In this document: positions 11,647-20,653 of the stretch, in pieces | Position numbering within the stretch: the first letter of the stretch is position 1 | Layout of the letters: each line of letters opens with the position of its first letter | Assembly: GCA_019930625.1 (NCBI GenBank) | Contig: CP082844.1 | Span: 2,108,001 to 2,172,000, forward strand | From: Nocardia asteroides | GTDB taxonomy: Bacteria > Actinomycetota > Actinomycetes > Mycobacteriales > Mycobacteriaceae | Length of the DNA stretch: 64,000 nt | Direction: 5' to 3' | Position numbers and translations under genes: made by a program | The notes under the pieces: model-generated | What the model was told of the DNA's origin: nothing | Database searches by the model: none | What the model saw: the letters and a program-made list of their open reading frames with translations, nothing else

Positions 11647-14600
11647 GTGCCCGACGCCGCAACCGCTGTTCTGACGAAACCACCCGCTGCCCCGGTGGTG
11701 AACCCGAACGATTTCCGGACCGCCCGCCTCATCGCACTCCTGGCCGGGTTGCTCGGCGCTCTGTTCGCATTGGCGACGCCGTTCTTACCGGTCACGCAGA
11801 CCACCGCGGTGCTGAATTGGCCGCAGGGTGGCACGATCGGCAATGTCCAGGCGCCGCTGATGTCGCAGGTCCCGATCGACCTGAAGGCGACGATCCCGTG
11901 CGAAACGATCGCCCAGCTGCCCGAGCGGGGCGGCATGCTGCTGGCCACCGCGCCGCCGCAGGGCGACCGGGCCGCGCTGGAGGCCCTGTTCGTGCGGGTC
12001 TCGGAGACCTCGGTGGACGTGATCGACCGCAACGCGGTCGTGGTGTCCGCCGACCGGAGCCGCATGGGCGAGTGCACGTCGCTGAGCATCAGCTCCGACA
12101 GCGAACGCACCTACGGTGTGTTCAACGGGCTCACCAAGCAGGTTGAGCGGCCGGTCGAGGGTGGGGCGCCCGGGGCGAGCGAGCTGGTCACCGTACCGGT
12201 GGAGGGGCAGCTCAGCGGCGATCTGCGGCCCCAGGTGGTCGGCGTGTTCTCCGATCTGAAGGGCGCGGCGCCCGCCGGACTGGCGTTCGACATGACGGTC
12301 GACACCCGGTTCTCCTCGAGCCCGACCGCGATCAAGCTGATCGCGATGATCGCGGCGGTGCTGTGCACCTTGATCGCGCTGGCGGCGCTGGCCCGTCTCG
12401 ACAGCAGTGACGGGCGCGGGCACCGCCGGTTCCTGCCCGCGAACTGGCTGAAGCCGACCTGGGCGGACGGCGCGGTGGTCGGCACGCTGCTGCTGTGGCA
12501 CTTCGCGGGCGCGAACACCTCCGACGACGGCTACATCCTCAGCATGGTGCGGGTGGCCCCGCACGCGGGCTACATGGCCAACTACTTCCGCTGGTACGGC
12601 GTGCCGGAGGCGCCGTTCGGCTGGTACTACTACGTGATCGAGGTCTTCGCGGAGATCTCGACGGCCAGCCCCTGGGTGCGGTTGCCCGCGCTGGCCTGCG
12701 CGATCCTGTGCTGGCTTGTGATCAGCCGCGAGGTCGTGCCCCGCCTCGGCCGCGGCGTGCGCACCAGCAAGGTGGCGCTGTGGACCGGCGGACTGGTGTT
12801 CCTGGCGTTCTGGCTGCCGTTCGACAACGGCCTGCGCTCGGAGCCGATCGTCGCGCTCGGCGCGCTGCTGACCTGGGTGTCGATCGAGCGGGCCATCGCG
12901 ACCGGTCGCCTGCTGCCCGCCGCGGTGGCCATCCTGGTCGCGGCGTTCACGCTGGCCGCCGCGCCCACCGGCCTGATGTGTGTGGCGGCGTTGCTGGCCG
13001 GTATCCGTCCCATGGTGCGCATCGTGGTGCGCAAGCATCGGCGGTTCGCGGCGGTGGGCGCGGGACGGTGGGGTTCGACGCTGCCGCTGCTCGCGCCGAT
13101 CGCCGCCGCGGGTGTGCTCGTGCTGACCGTGGTCTACAGCGACCAGACGTTTGCGGGCATTCAGGAAGCCAACCGAGTGCGTCAGGTGACCGGGCCGAAC
13201 CTGGCCTGGTACGAGGACTACCTGCGCTACTACTACCTGTTCGTGGAGACGGTCGACGGCTCGCTGTCGCGCCGGTTCGCCTTCCTGGTGATGCTGCTGT
13301 GCCTGTTCACCACCATGCTGGTGCTGCTGCGGCGCAGGCAGGTGCCGGGTATCGCGAGCGGGCCGACCTGGCGGCTGATGGGCGTGGTCTTCGGAACCAT
13401 CTTCTTCATGATGTTCAACCCGACCAAGTGGACCCACCACTTCGGCGCCTACGCGGGCATCGCGGGCTCGCTGGCGGCGGTCACCGCGGTCGCGGTCTCG
13501 GCGAGCGCGCTGCGGGCCCGTAAGAACCGGGCGATTTTCCTGGCCGGGTTGCTGTTCGTGCTGGCGGTGGCGTTCTCCGGCATCAACGGCTACTGGTATG
13601 TCTCCAGCTTCGGCGTGCCGTGGTTCGACAAGCGCATCTCGCTGCACGGTTACCAGTCGAACACCATCATGCTCATGCTGTTCGGCTTGGCGCTCGCGCT
13701 GGTCGGCTGGTACACGCTGCGGGAGGACTACACCAAGCCGCAACCGTCGGCGAAGACGGCGCGCGGAAGGCGCATCCGCCGGTTCGCCGCGATTCCGCTG
13801 ACCGTGGTCGCCGCGCTGATGGTCGCGCTCGAGGTGCTCTCGCTGGTCAAAGGCGCGGTCTCGCAGTATCCGGCGTACTCGCTGGCCCGGTCGAACATCG
13901 ACGCGCTCGGCGGAAGCACCTGCGGCCTGGCCAACGACGTGCTCGTGGAGCCGGACCCCAACGGCGGCAAGCTGGAGCCGATCATCGATCCCGCGCGGCC
14001 GCTGACCAATCCGGCCGACCCGCTCGCGGGCGTCGATCCGGTCGGATTCGACCCCAACGGCGTGCCCAACGATCTGTCCGCCGACAGTGTCGAGGTCAAG
14101 CCGGGCACCGGCAACACCTCCACCCAGTCGGTCGGCGCGGCGTTCGCGGAGGGGCAGAGCGCGGGCACCGGCGGCGGTCAGGGCGCGCTCGGCGTCAACG
14201 GCTCCACCGTCGCCCTGCCGTTCGGCCTGGACCCGGCGACCACGCCGATCCTCGGCAGCTACCAGAACGGCGTGCAGCAGCCCGCGAACGTCACTTCGAG
14301 CTGGTACCAGCTGCCCGCCCGTTCGGCGGACAAGCCGCTGGTGGTGATCTCGGCAGCGGGACGCATCCTCTCCTTCGACGACACCGGCGCGATGAAGTAC
14401 GGCCAGTCGCTGACCGTCGACTACGGCAAGCGGCTGCCCGACGGCAGCGTGCAAAAGCTCGGTACCTACCTGCCGCGCGACATCGGCCCGTTCCCGTCCT
14501 GGCGCAACCTGCGGGTGCCGGTGGACGAGATCGCGCCCGACGCCGACGCGGTCCGGATCGTCGCCAACGACCCGATCCTGATCGGGGATCAGTGGCTGGC

Positions 14601-15012
14601 GTTCACGCCGCCGCGGATGCCGGAGTTGCGGTCGCTCAACAGCTTGCTGGGGTCGCTGCAGCCGATTCTGCTCGACTGGGCGGTGGGCTTGCAGTTCCCG
14701 TGCCAGCGGCCGTTCGATCACCGCAACGGCGTGGCCGAGGTGCCCGGTTACCGCATCCTGCCGGACCGTCCGCTGGCCATCAGCTCGACGAACACCTGGC
14801 AGGCCGAGGAATTCGGCGGCCCGCTCGGGTTCGCGCAGATGCTGGCGAAGTCCGTAACCATGCCCACCTATCTGAAGGACGACTGGGCGCGTGACTGGGG
14901 CTCACTGGAGCGCTACGACCAGTACGACCGCAACGCGGCCCCGGCGAAGCTGGACACCGGCACGGTGACCCGCTCGGGCTTGTGGTCCCCGGGCAACCTG
15001 CGAGTGTTCTGA
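11647..15012 (+). CDS. Arabinosyltransferase, Emb family (GT53), plus-strand copy
   Basis: A 1121-residue polytopic GT-C enzyme that transfers arabinofuranose from decaprenyl-phospho-arabinose to cell-wall arabinan. A TM helix follows the short cytoplasmic N-terminus, then an extracellular beta-rich region, a long multi-TM block from about residue 230 to 700, and a C-terminal carbohydrate-binding region with FPSWRNLRVPVDEIA and FPCQRPFDH. The catalytic Asp pair is Asp293-Asp294 in GANTSDDGYIL, and the Met matching the ethambutol-linked EmbB Met306 is kept (GYILSMVR). GTG 11647 is preferred over TTG 11638 because a -10-like TAGCAT precedes it. It faces a second Emb gene at 17295-20642. EmbA, EmbB or EmbC identity is not decided. 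Confidence 0.93.
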   Translation: MPDAATAVLTKPPAAPVVNPNDFRTARLIALLAGLLGALFALATPFLPVTQTTAVLNWPQGGTIGNVQAPLMSQVPIDLKATIPCETIAQLPERGGMLLATAPPQGDRAALEALFVRVSETSVDVIDRNAVVVSADRSRMGECTSLSISSDSERTYGVFNGLTKQVERPVEGGAPGASELVTVPVEGQLSGDLRPQVVGVFSDLKGAAPAGLAFDMTVDTRFSSSPTAIKLIAMIAAVLCTLIALAALARLDSSDGRGHRRFLPANWLKPTWADGAVVGTLLLWHFAGANTSDDGYILSMVRVAPHAGYMANYFRWYGVPEAPFGWYYYVIEVFAEISTASPWVRLPALACAILCWLVISREVVPRLGRGVRTSKVALWTGGLVFLAFWLPFDNGLRSEPIVALGALLTWVSIERAIATGRLLPAAVAILVAAFTLAAAPTGLMCVAALLAGIRPMVRIVVRKHRRFAAVGAGRWGSTLPLLAPIAAAGVLVLTVVYSDQTFAGIQEANRVRQVTGPNLAWYEDYLRYYYLFVETVDGSLSRRFAFLVMLLCLFTTMLVLLRRRQVPGIASGPTWRLMGVVFGTIFFMMFNPTKWTHHFGAYAGIAGSLAAVTAVAVSASALRARKNRAIFLAGLLFVLAVAFSGINGYWYVSSFGVPWFDKRISLHGYQSNTIMLMLFGLALALVGWYTLREDYTKPQPSAKTARGRRIRRFAAIPLTVVAALMVALEVLSLVKGAVSQYPAYSLARSNIDALGGSTCGLANDVLVEPDPNGGKLEPIIDPARPLTNPADPLAGVDPVGFDPNGVPNDLSADSVEVKPGTGNTSTQSVGAAFAEGQSAGTGGGQGALGVNGSTVALPFGLDPATTPILGSYQNGVQQPANVTSSWYQLPARSADKPLVVISAAGRILSFDDTGAMKYGQSLTVDYGKRLPDGSVQKLGTYLPRDIGPFPSWRNLRVPVDEIAPDADAVRIVANDPILIGDQWLAFTPPRMPELRSLNSLLGSLQPILLDWAVGLQFPCQRPFDHRNGVAEVPGYRILPDRPLAISSTNTWQAEEFGGPLGFAQMLAKSVTMPTYLKDDWARDWGSLERYDQYDRNAAPAKLDTGTVTRSGLWSPGNLRVF

Positions 15013-15035
15013 TCCACCGGGGGATCCCGGACAGC

Positions 15036-15079
15036 ACAGGGCCGTCGCGTCGGTATAACCGCCGATCCGACGGCCCTGT
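15036..15079 (+). terminator. Hairpin terminator after the plus-strand Emb gene
   Basis: Perfect 12-bp inverted repeat (ACAGGGCCGTCG at 15036-15047, complement at 15068-15079) with an extra inner stem, starting 24 bases after the stop codon. Confidence 0.75.
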
Positions 15080-15119
15080 CGTTGTCACCACGCGGCCCGA
15101 GCCGCCCGCCCGCTGAGCG

Positions 15120-15414
15120 ATTTATACACACATCAGTGTGTACGCGCTGGGGAGACTGAACCGAGCGGGCGATTTGACCGATACCGACGTCGAAACCGCA
15201 CTCAGCCGCCTCGCGCGCGCCACTGACTCGCCATCCGCTACTGAACCTGACCAAAGGTGCCTGGACCCGGCGGGCTGCGTTCAGGCTGAGCGATGCTCTC
15301 TATGTCGAGTTCGCCGAGCAACTGGACATCCCGTTGATCACCACAGACGGCCGCCTCGCTCGAGCATCCGCACGCGCCGAGGACATCCGCGCTGCGGCGC
15401 ACTCGCGGGAATAG
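15120..15414 (+). pseudogene. VapC (PIN-domain toxin) remnant, truncated and frameshifted
   Basis: Two frames together encode the C-terminal half of a PIN-domain toxin. Frame one reads VYALGRLNRAGDLTDTDVE... to RLARAT. After an odd insertion or deletion near 15227, another frame continues RHPLLNLTKGAW, then LSDALYVEFAEQLDIPLITT and DGRLARAS to the TAG at 15412-15414. LSDALYV and TTDGRLA are the typical downstream acidic motifs of VapC ribonucleases. The N-terminal part with the first catalytic Asp is missing and no antitoxin gene is adjacent. A small dyad, TACACAC and GTGTGTA, lies at 15125-15142 at the truncated edge. It is a dead toxin gene, not an expressed one. Confidence 0.7.
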
Positions 15415-15463
15415 CGTCAGCTGCTAGCCGGCTATCGGGCTGAGCGGCGCCCGAGCCCAGACA

Positions 15464-15502
15464 CAGGGCCGCCGCGCAGGAGAATCCCGCGCGGCGGCCC
15501 TG
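15464..15502. terminator. Strong hairpin terminator
   Basis: Perfect 14-bp GC-rich inverted repeat (CAGGGCCGCCGCGC at 15464-15477, complement at 15489-15502) with an 11-base loop. It lies between the VapC remnant and a small minus-strand ORF. Confidence 0.7.
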
Positions 15503-15531
15503 CCGTGTTACGCCGGTGCTGTACCGGGCGC

Positions 15532-15690
15532 TCAGACCTTCAGTCGAAGACCGAGCTCGCGCCGGAGCACTTCTTGCGCAGGGAGGCGGCCGAGCACGCG
15601 CAGCACCGCAGGCCGCAGCTCCCGTTGTTCCTCTTCGCTGAGCAGTCCGACAAGATCGCGCAGATCCATATCATCGAATGCCGTTGTCAT
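15532..15690 (-). CDS. Possible small protein, unknown function
   Basis: A 52-residue reading frame, highly charged and leucine-rich (LRDLVGLLSEEEQRELRPAV...), probably one or two amphipathic helices. No signal peptide or TM segment. It lies directly downstream of the HxlR regulator gene on the same strand and ends just before a strong hairpin, which is what a second gene of that unit would do. There is no convincing ribosome site; an in-frame ATG at 15735 is an alternative start. I do not recognise a family, and it may not be a gene. Confidence 0.35.
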   Translation of the reverse strand: MTTAFDDMDLRDLVGLLSEEEQRELRPAVLRVLGRLPAQEVLRRELGLRLKV

Positions 15691-15776
15691 GGCATTCAGA
15701 TTAAGGCCGGCGACCCGATTCGTCCTGCGATGCATAGCCACAGGTGGGAGCATATTTTTCAGACCGGACAACCGGT

Positions 15777-16178
15777 TTACTGCCCGGAACGGTCGTAACG
15801 CGCCCGCGCGGCGATCACCTCGTCCATGCGCGCCTCCGCCCACGCTTTCACCGCGCTCATGACGGGCTGGAGGCTGTGGCCCAGCGCAGTGAGTTCGTAT
15901 TCGACGCGAACCGGGACTTCCGCGGTGATCCGCCGCTCCACCAAGCCGTCGCGCTCCAATACGCGCAGCGTCTGAGTGAGCATCTTCGGGCTCACGCCCG
16001 CGATGGTCCGGTTCAGCTCCGCGTAGCGCAGCGGGCCGTCGGCGAGCGCGGCGAGCACCAGGCTCACCCATTTGTCACTGATGCGGTCCAGCAACTGCCG
16101 GGTGGGGCACTCGGCGATGTACGCGTCGTATCGCTGTTTGGCCATGTCACGGCGCTGCGCCGCAGTCATCGTCGCCAT
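15777..16178 (-). CDS. HxlR-family transcriptional regulator
   Basis: A 133-residue winged-helix regulator. The pattern CPTRQLLDRISDKWVSLVL near residue 24-42, then GPLRYAELNRTIAGVSPKML and TLRVLERDGLVERRI, then VEYELTALGHSL, is the classic HxlR domain; the N-terminal Cys is the one that senses oxidants or electrophiles in several family members. It is divergent from an NADP-dependent quinone-type oxidoreductase, a frequent pairing in which the regulator controls that enzyme. GAGG lies upstream of the ATG at 16178. A candidate operator lies in the shared intergenic region. Confidence 0.9.
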   Translation of the reverse strand: MATMTAAQRRDMAKQRYDAYIAECPTRQLLDRISDKWVSLVLAALADGPLRYAELNRTIAGVSPKMLTQTLRVLERDGLVERRITAEVPVRVEYELTALGHSLQPVMSAVKAWAEARMDEVIAARARYDRSGQ

Positions 16179-16211
16179 CGGAGCACCTCGCTGTCTCTAA
16201 TGCACTTCCAG

Positions 16212-16237
16212 GTAACTACTACCCGACAGATAGTAAC
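16212..16237. promoter_or_regulatory. Candidate HxlR operator between divergent genes
   Basis: Imperfect dyad with half-sites GTAACTA (16212-16218) and TAGTAAC (16231-16237), centres two helical turns apart, midway in the 98-base HxlR/oxidoreductase intergenic region. Binding by this HxlR protein is inferred from position. Confidence 0.4.
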
Positions 16238-16276
16238 TGCTCTTAGGTTGGTCGGCGGACGAGAGAAAGGAACGTC

Positions 16277-17200
16277 ATGCGTGCAGTAGTAGTCCGCCGG
16301 ACGGACGTGGTGGAGATCGTGGAAGTGCCTACGCCGCAGCCGGGTCCGGGCACGATCCGCATCGCGGTCGCGGCGGCGACGGTGAATCCCGTGGATTTGA
16401 TGGTGCGTGCGGGTGTGGGCGGCACGCCGTTCGCCGCGCCGCGCGAGCAGTGGGGGATCGGCTGGGATGTCGCGGGCACGGTGGACGCGATCGGAGCGGG
16501 TGTCACGGAGTTCACCGTGGGTCAGTCAGTGATCGGCATCAGCGACCGGCTCGACGTCTCTCTCGGCGCGCAGGCCGACTACGTGGTGCTGGAGGCCGGG
16601 AACGTCGCGCCCGCTCCGCTTTCGGTGTCCGCGGTGCAGGCGGCCACGATTCCACTCAACGGTCTCACCGCGATCCAGGCGGTGCGCGCGCTGGATCCGG
16701 CGTCCACCCACACGCTGCTGGTCACCGGAGCGGCCGGAGGGGTAGGCGGTTTCGCCGTCGAACTGGCGGCGGCACGCGGAGTCCGGGTGGTCGCCTCGGC
16801 CTCGCCCGCCGACGAGGACACCGTCCGTGCGCTGGGCGCCACCGATTTCGTTCCTCGCGAGGCGTCCCTCCCCGATGCCGTACGCACGCTGATCCCCGGC
16901 GGCGTCGATGCCGCCCTGGACACCGCCGCACTCGGCCCGCAGACCCTCGCGGCAGTGCGCGGCGGCGGGCGGTTCGTGTCGATCAGCGTTCCCAACACCC
17001 CGATCCCGTTGCGTGGCATCGATGTGCGCACGGTCCTGGTCCGGGCGGACCGTGCCCAACTCGACGACTTGGTCGCGCGAGTGGATGCGGGCGAACTCAC
17101 CCTCCGCGTAGCCGAGACCCTTCCCCTCACCTCCGTCGCCGACGCCCACCGACGCCTGGCCGCCGGAGGCCTCCGCGGCCGCCTGGTTCTAGTGCCCTGA
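16277..17200 (+). CDS. NADP-dependent alcohol dehydrogenase/quinone oxidoreductase family (MDR)
   Basis: A 307-residue medium-chain dehydrogenase/reductase of the zinc-independent quinone-oxidoreductase branch. The N-terminal GroES-like part begins MRAVVVRRTDVVEIVEVPTP with VNPVDLMVRAG, and the Rossmann core has LLVTGAAGGVGGFAVELAAARG. Structural zinc cysteines are absent. AAAGGA lies before the ATG. The divergent HxlR regulator suggests induction by an electrophile or quinone; the substrate is unknown. It is one of the few genes separating the two Emb genes. Confidence 0.88.
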   Translation: MRAVVVRRTDVVEIVEVPTPQPGPGTIRIAVAAATVNPVDLMVRAGVGGTPFAAPREQWGIGWDVAGTVDAIGAGVTEFTVGQSVIGISDRLDVSLGAQADYVVLEAGNVAPAPLSVSAVQAATIPLNGLTAIQAVRALDPASTHTLLVTGAAGGVGGFAVELAAARGVRVVASASPADEDTVRALGATDFVPREASLPDAVRTLIPGGVDAALDTAALGPQTLAAVRGGGRFVSISVPNTPIPLRGIDVRTVLVRADRAQLDDLVARVDAGELTLRVAETLPLTSVADAHRRLAAGGLRGRLVLVP

Positions 17201-17246
17201 TCAGCCGTTACCGGGCACACGGCCGCGTAGTCAGTGGAGTCATCGA

Positions 17247-17289
17247 CGGTGGGACGCTGTGCGATTCGGTGCGCATCAGCGTCCCACCG
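17247..17289. terminator. Hairpin terminator between convergent oxidoreductase and Emb genes
   Basis: Perfect 13-bp inverted repeat (CGGTGGGACGCTG at 17247-17259, complement at 17277-17289) extended by an inner TGCG/CGCA pairing. It serves both converging transcripts. Confidence 0.75.
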
Positions 17290-17294
17290 CCGGA

Positions 17295-20200
17295 TCAGCG
17301 GATGCGGATGGGGTCGTCGTTGGAGAGGCCGTCGCGAGTTTCGACGGTGACGTCGATGGTGGCGGGTTCGGCGTCCGGATCGTAGAGGGTGAATCTTTCG
17401 AGGGAGCCCCAGTCGCGTGCCCAGTCGCGGTCGAGGTAGGTGGGGACGGTCTGGGATTTCAGAAGCAGGCCGGTCCAGCCGAGTGGGCCGCCGCCGATGT
17501 CGTCCTGCCAGGCGTTGGAGGCGTCGGAGCCGACGCGGTCGGGCAGGATTCGCCACTGCGGGATCTCGCCCACGCCGTCCTTGTGGTCGAACGGCCGCTG
17601 GCACGGGAAAGCCAGACCGACGTGCCAGTCGAGCAGCACCGGATCCCGCGATCCCACCACGGAATTCAACGTCGCCAGCTTGGGCAGCCGGGGCGGGGTG
17701 ACGGCCAGCCACTGCTTGGGCGTGATGTCGTTGTCGACCGCGATCAGCCGCACCGCGTTCACTTCCACCGGCAGCTGATCCAGCGGCACCCGCAGGTTGC
17801 GCCAGGACGGCGCGGGACCGATGTCCAGCGGATCGATCGAGCCGAGCGTGCGCACCTCGCCGTCCGCGCCGCGGACGCCGTACTCCAGGTGCAGTTCCTG
17901 CCCGTAGGTGAGCACGCCGTCGGCGTCGACCGACCGGATCCGGCCCGCAGCGGTGATCGCGAGCACCTGGTAGGTGGGGTCGTGGCGCATGCTGTCGGTC
18001 AGGTCGAGCCGGTACCACTGGGTGGTCAGCTTCGCCTGCTGCTGTTCGCCGTCCTGGTAGCTGCCGAGCACCGGGGTCTCGGCCGGGTCCAGGCCGAACG
18101 GCAGCGCGACGGAGCTGCCGTTGACGCCCACCTGCTCGGTGGTGCCGCCTCCGGTGCCCGCGCCGGTGGTCTTGGTGGTCTTGTTCTCGGAATCCCCCTC
18201 CACCGAGTTCGCGCCGCCGCTGACCGTTTCCTCGGCGTCGGCGGTGAGGTCACGCGCGACCCCGTTCGGTGTGAATCCCTTGTTCTGCGCCGCCAATCCG
18301 TCCGCGGGCGATCCGGTCAACGGTTGCAGCAGCGAATCGGCGGTGTCGGTCTCCACCAGCACTTCGTTCGCCAGGGCGCACGAATCCCCGCGCATCGATT
18401 CCACGTTCGACTTGGTGATCGAGTACGCGGGGTACTGCGTGGCCGCGGCTTTGGTGAGTGAGGCGATCTCGAATATCACCAGCAGTGCGGCGGCCACGGT
18501 CAGCGGTGCCGACGCCCAGCGATCGAATCGGCGTGGCGCCGAGGCGTTCTCGCGCCGGTACGGCTCGCGGTAGTGCTGCCAGATGGCCACCAGCAACGCG
18601 ACGCCGCTGAGGCCGAGGAACAACGTGGACAGCCCCTTACCGGCGATCAGCGGCGCTTTGTCCCACCACGGCACACCGTAGCTGGACACGTACCACCACC
18701 CGTTCGATCCGGTGAAGGTCACCGCGAGCAGGAACAGCACGGCGGCGGCGAACAGGGCGCGGTTGCGCGGCGAGCGAATGCCGGTGGTGCCCACCGCGAC
18801 CGCGGCGAGCGCGGCCAGCGATCCGGCCAGTCCGGCGTACACGCCGAAGTGGTGCGTCCACTTGGTGGGGGTGAACATCATCAGGAACAGCGACGCGAAC
18901 ACGATGCCGAGAATGCGCACCGAAGGGCCGCGAGAGGTGCCGGGAATCCGTCCTTTGCGCAGTACTTGCAGCACGCAGACCAGCAGGCACAGCAGCATCA
19001 CCAGCACGCCGAACCGCCGCGCCAGCGAACCGTCGGGCGAAAGCATGAGCAGCGAGTCCCAGCGGGTGCGCTCGTCGAACCACGCGACGTTCGGGCCGAC
19101 GATCGTGCGAACGCGGGTGGCCTCGAGCACCGTAGCCAGCGTCTGGTCGGCGAAGATCACGATGAGCACCAGCGTGCCCGCGGCAAGGCCCGGTGCGAGC
19201 AGCGCGGCGAATCGGAAGATCGTGGCAGCTCGGGACGGCTTGCGCACGTCCGCGGGCGCGTTCACCGCGGCCGCGGCTTCGGCGGAGCCGGCCGCGGCCG
19301 CGTCCGCGTCGGGGCCGGTCCGGACCGGGACGACCCCGCGCGCACGTTTGATGAAGATCAGCAGCACCGGTCGCGAGCCGGCGATCAGCGCCGCGATGCA
19401 GATCAGGCCGGTGGGACCCGCCGCGAGCGAGAACGCGGCGATCAGCACGGCCACCGCGGCGGGCAGCAGCCGTCCGGTCGCGATGGCGCGTTCGATCGAG
19501 CACCAGGTGAGCAGCGCGCCCGCGGCGATCAGCGGCTCGGGGCGCAGACCGTTGTCGTAGGGCAGCCAGAAGGCGAGGAACACCAGGCCCGCCGTCCACA
19601 GCGCGACCTTGTTGCGCCGCACCCTGGCGCCGAGGCGCGGCAGCACCTCCCGGCTGATCACCAGCCAGCAGATCACCCCGGCCAGCAAGGTGGGCAGCCG
19701 CATCCACAGGCTGGCGTCGGAGATCCGCGCCATCCAGGCCAGCACCTCGTAGGACCAGCCGAACGGAGCCTCGGGCACCGCGAACCATCGGTAGTAATTC
19801 GCCATATAGCCCGCGTGCTCGGAGGCGCGCGCCATGTTCAGGATGTAGCCGTCATCGGAGGTGTTCGCCCCGATGACGTGCCACAGCGCCAATATCCCCA
19901 GCACGACGCCGTCCGCGGGAGTGACCCGCCACCAGTGCGCGGGCAGGAACCGCCGCGGTTTGCGTCCGTCGGTTGTGTCCAGCAGATGCAGTGCGACGAG
20001 AGCGACCAGCGTGAATACGGCGGCGGCGATCATCGCGGCCAGCTTCAGCGGCGACGGCGTCGAGGAGAAACGGGAGTCGATGTCGGCGTGCACCTGCGCG
20101 CCGGTGAGCCGCCCGGCGTCCAGATCGGTGAACACGCCCACCATCTGCGGCCGGATGTCCCGGGTGACCGTGGACCGGAACGGCGTGCCGTCCTGCCGGG

Positions 20201-20642
20201 TCACGCCGGTGAGTTCGGCGGTCGTCGCGGCGGCGTTCGACTCGATGTCTAGCGTGGCGCAGGAGCCGACCTCGGCCAGCGGCGCCGACAGCAGTGGGAC
20301 GTCCCGCAGCACAACCGACAGCGCTCCGTCGGCGACCGAGACCACCAGCCCCTTGGTCGCCGCCTGACCGGAGGCCACCGGAGCGGTGGACAGCAGGGTG
20401 CCCGCCGCTCCGATCTCGCCCGTCAGCGAGCAGGGCAGCGTCGCGCGAAACCGCAGCGGCTCGTAGGACACCAGCGGCGCCGCGACGCTCGCCGCGCCGG
20501 GCTCGGGCCAGTCGAGGCTCGCCCGATCCTGCCGTACCGGCAGCAGCGGAGCCAGCAACGCCAGCAGGAATCCGAGAAGCCCGGAGACGAGGGCGATCCA
20601 GCGGATACGGGTGAACGCTCGAGAAGATCGGTCCGGTCGCAC
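17295..20642 (-). CDS. Arabinosyltransferase, Emb family (GT53), minus-strand copy
   Basis: A 1115-residue Emb paralogue with the same layout as the plus-strand copy: N-terminal TM helix, extracellular region, multi-TM core, and C-terminal binding region (PSWRNLRVPLDQLP, FPCQRPFDHKDGVGEIP). The catalytic Asp pair is Asp263-Asp264 in GANTSDDGYIL, and the EmbB Met306 position is Met (GYILNMAR). The region DASLWMRLPTLLAGVICWL resembles mycobacterial EmbB and EmbC more than EmbA. A charged Ala/Gly-rich cytoplasmic loop of about 50 residues near 420-470 is longer than in the other copy. It starts with GTG 11 bases after the upstream membrane-protein gene, so it belongs to the aftA-side operon. Sub-type is unresolved. 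Confidence 0.93.
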   Translation of the reverse strand: MRPDRSSRAFTRIRWIALVSGLLGFLLALLAPLLPVRQDRASLDWPEPGAASVAAPLVSYEPLRFRATLPCSLTGEIGAAGTLLSTAPVASGQAATKGLVVSVADGALSVVLRDVPLLSAPLAEVGSCATLDIESNAAATTAELTGVTRQDGTPFRSTVTRDIRPQMVGVFTDLDAGRLTGAQVHADIDSRFSSTPSPLKLAAMIAAAVFTLVALVALHLLDTTDGRKPRRFLPAHWWRVTPADGVVLGILALWHVIGANTSDDGYILNMARASEHAGYMANYYRWFAVPEAPFGWSYEVLAWMARISDASLWMRLPTLLAGVICWLVISREVLPRLGARVRRNKVALWTAGLVFLAFWLPYDNGLRPEPLIAAGALLTWCSIERAIATGRLLPAAVAVLIAAFSLAAGPTGLICIAALIAGSRPVLLIFIKRARGVVPVRTGPDADAAAAGSAEAAAAVNAPADVRKPSRAATIFRFAALLAPGLAAGTLVLIVIFADQTLATVLEATRVRTIVGPNVAWFDERTRWDSLLMLSPDGSLARRFGVLVMLLCLLVCVLQVLRKGRIPGTSRGPSVRILGIVFASLFLMMFTPTKWTHHFGVYAGLAGSLAALAAVAVGTTGIRSPRNRALFAAAVLFLLAVTFTGSNGWWYVSSYGVPWWDKAPLIAGKGLSTLFLGLSGVALLVAIWQHYREPYRRENASAPRRFDRWASAPLTVAAALLVIFEIASLTKAAATQYPAYSITKSNVESMRGDSCALANEVLVETDTADSLLQPLTGSPADGLAAQNKGFTPNGVARDLTADAEETVSGGANSVEGDSENKTTKTTGAGTGGGTTEQVGVNGSSVALPFGLDPAETPVLGSYQDGEQQQAKLTTQWYRLDLTDSMRHDPTYQVLAITAAGRIRSVDADGVLTYGQELHLEYGVRGADGEVRTLGSIDPLDIGPAPSWRNLRVPLDQLPVEVNAVRLIAVDNDITPKQWLAVTPPRLPKLATLNSVVGSRDPVLLDWHVGLAFPCQRPFDHKDGVGEIPQWRILPDRVGSDASNAWQDDIGGGPLGWTGLLLKSQTVPTYLDRDWARDWGSLERFTLYDPDAEPATIDVTVETRDGLSNDDPIRIR

Positions 20643-20653
20643 GGTGGTTGATG

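Noticed and set aside
11785..14721. Long minus-strand frame opposite the plus-strand Emb gene
   Set aside because: Same GC-bias artefact; no recognisable domain and it overlaps an intact GT53 gene fully. The similar frames opposite fadD32 and at 18573-20252, 20648-22627 and 51366-53243 were dropped for the same reason.
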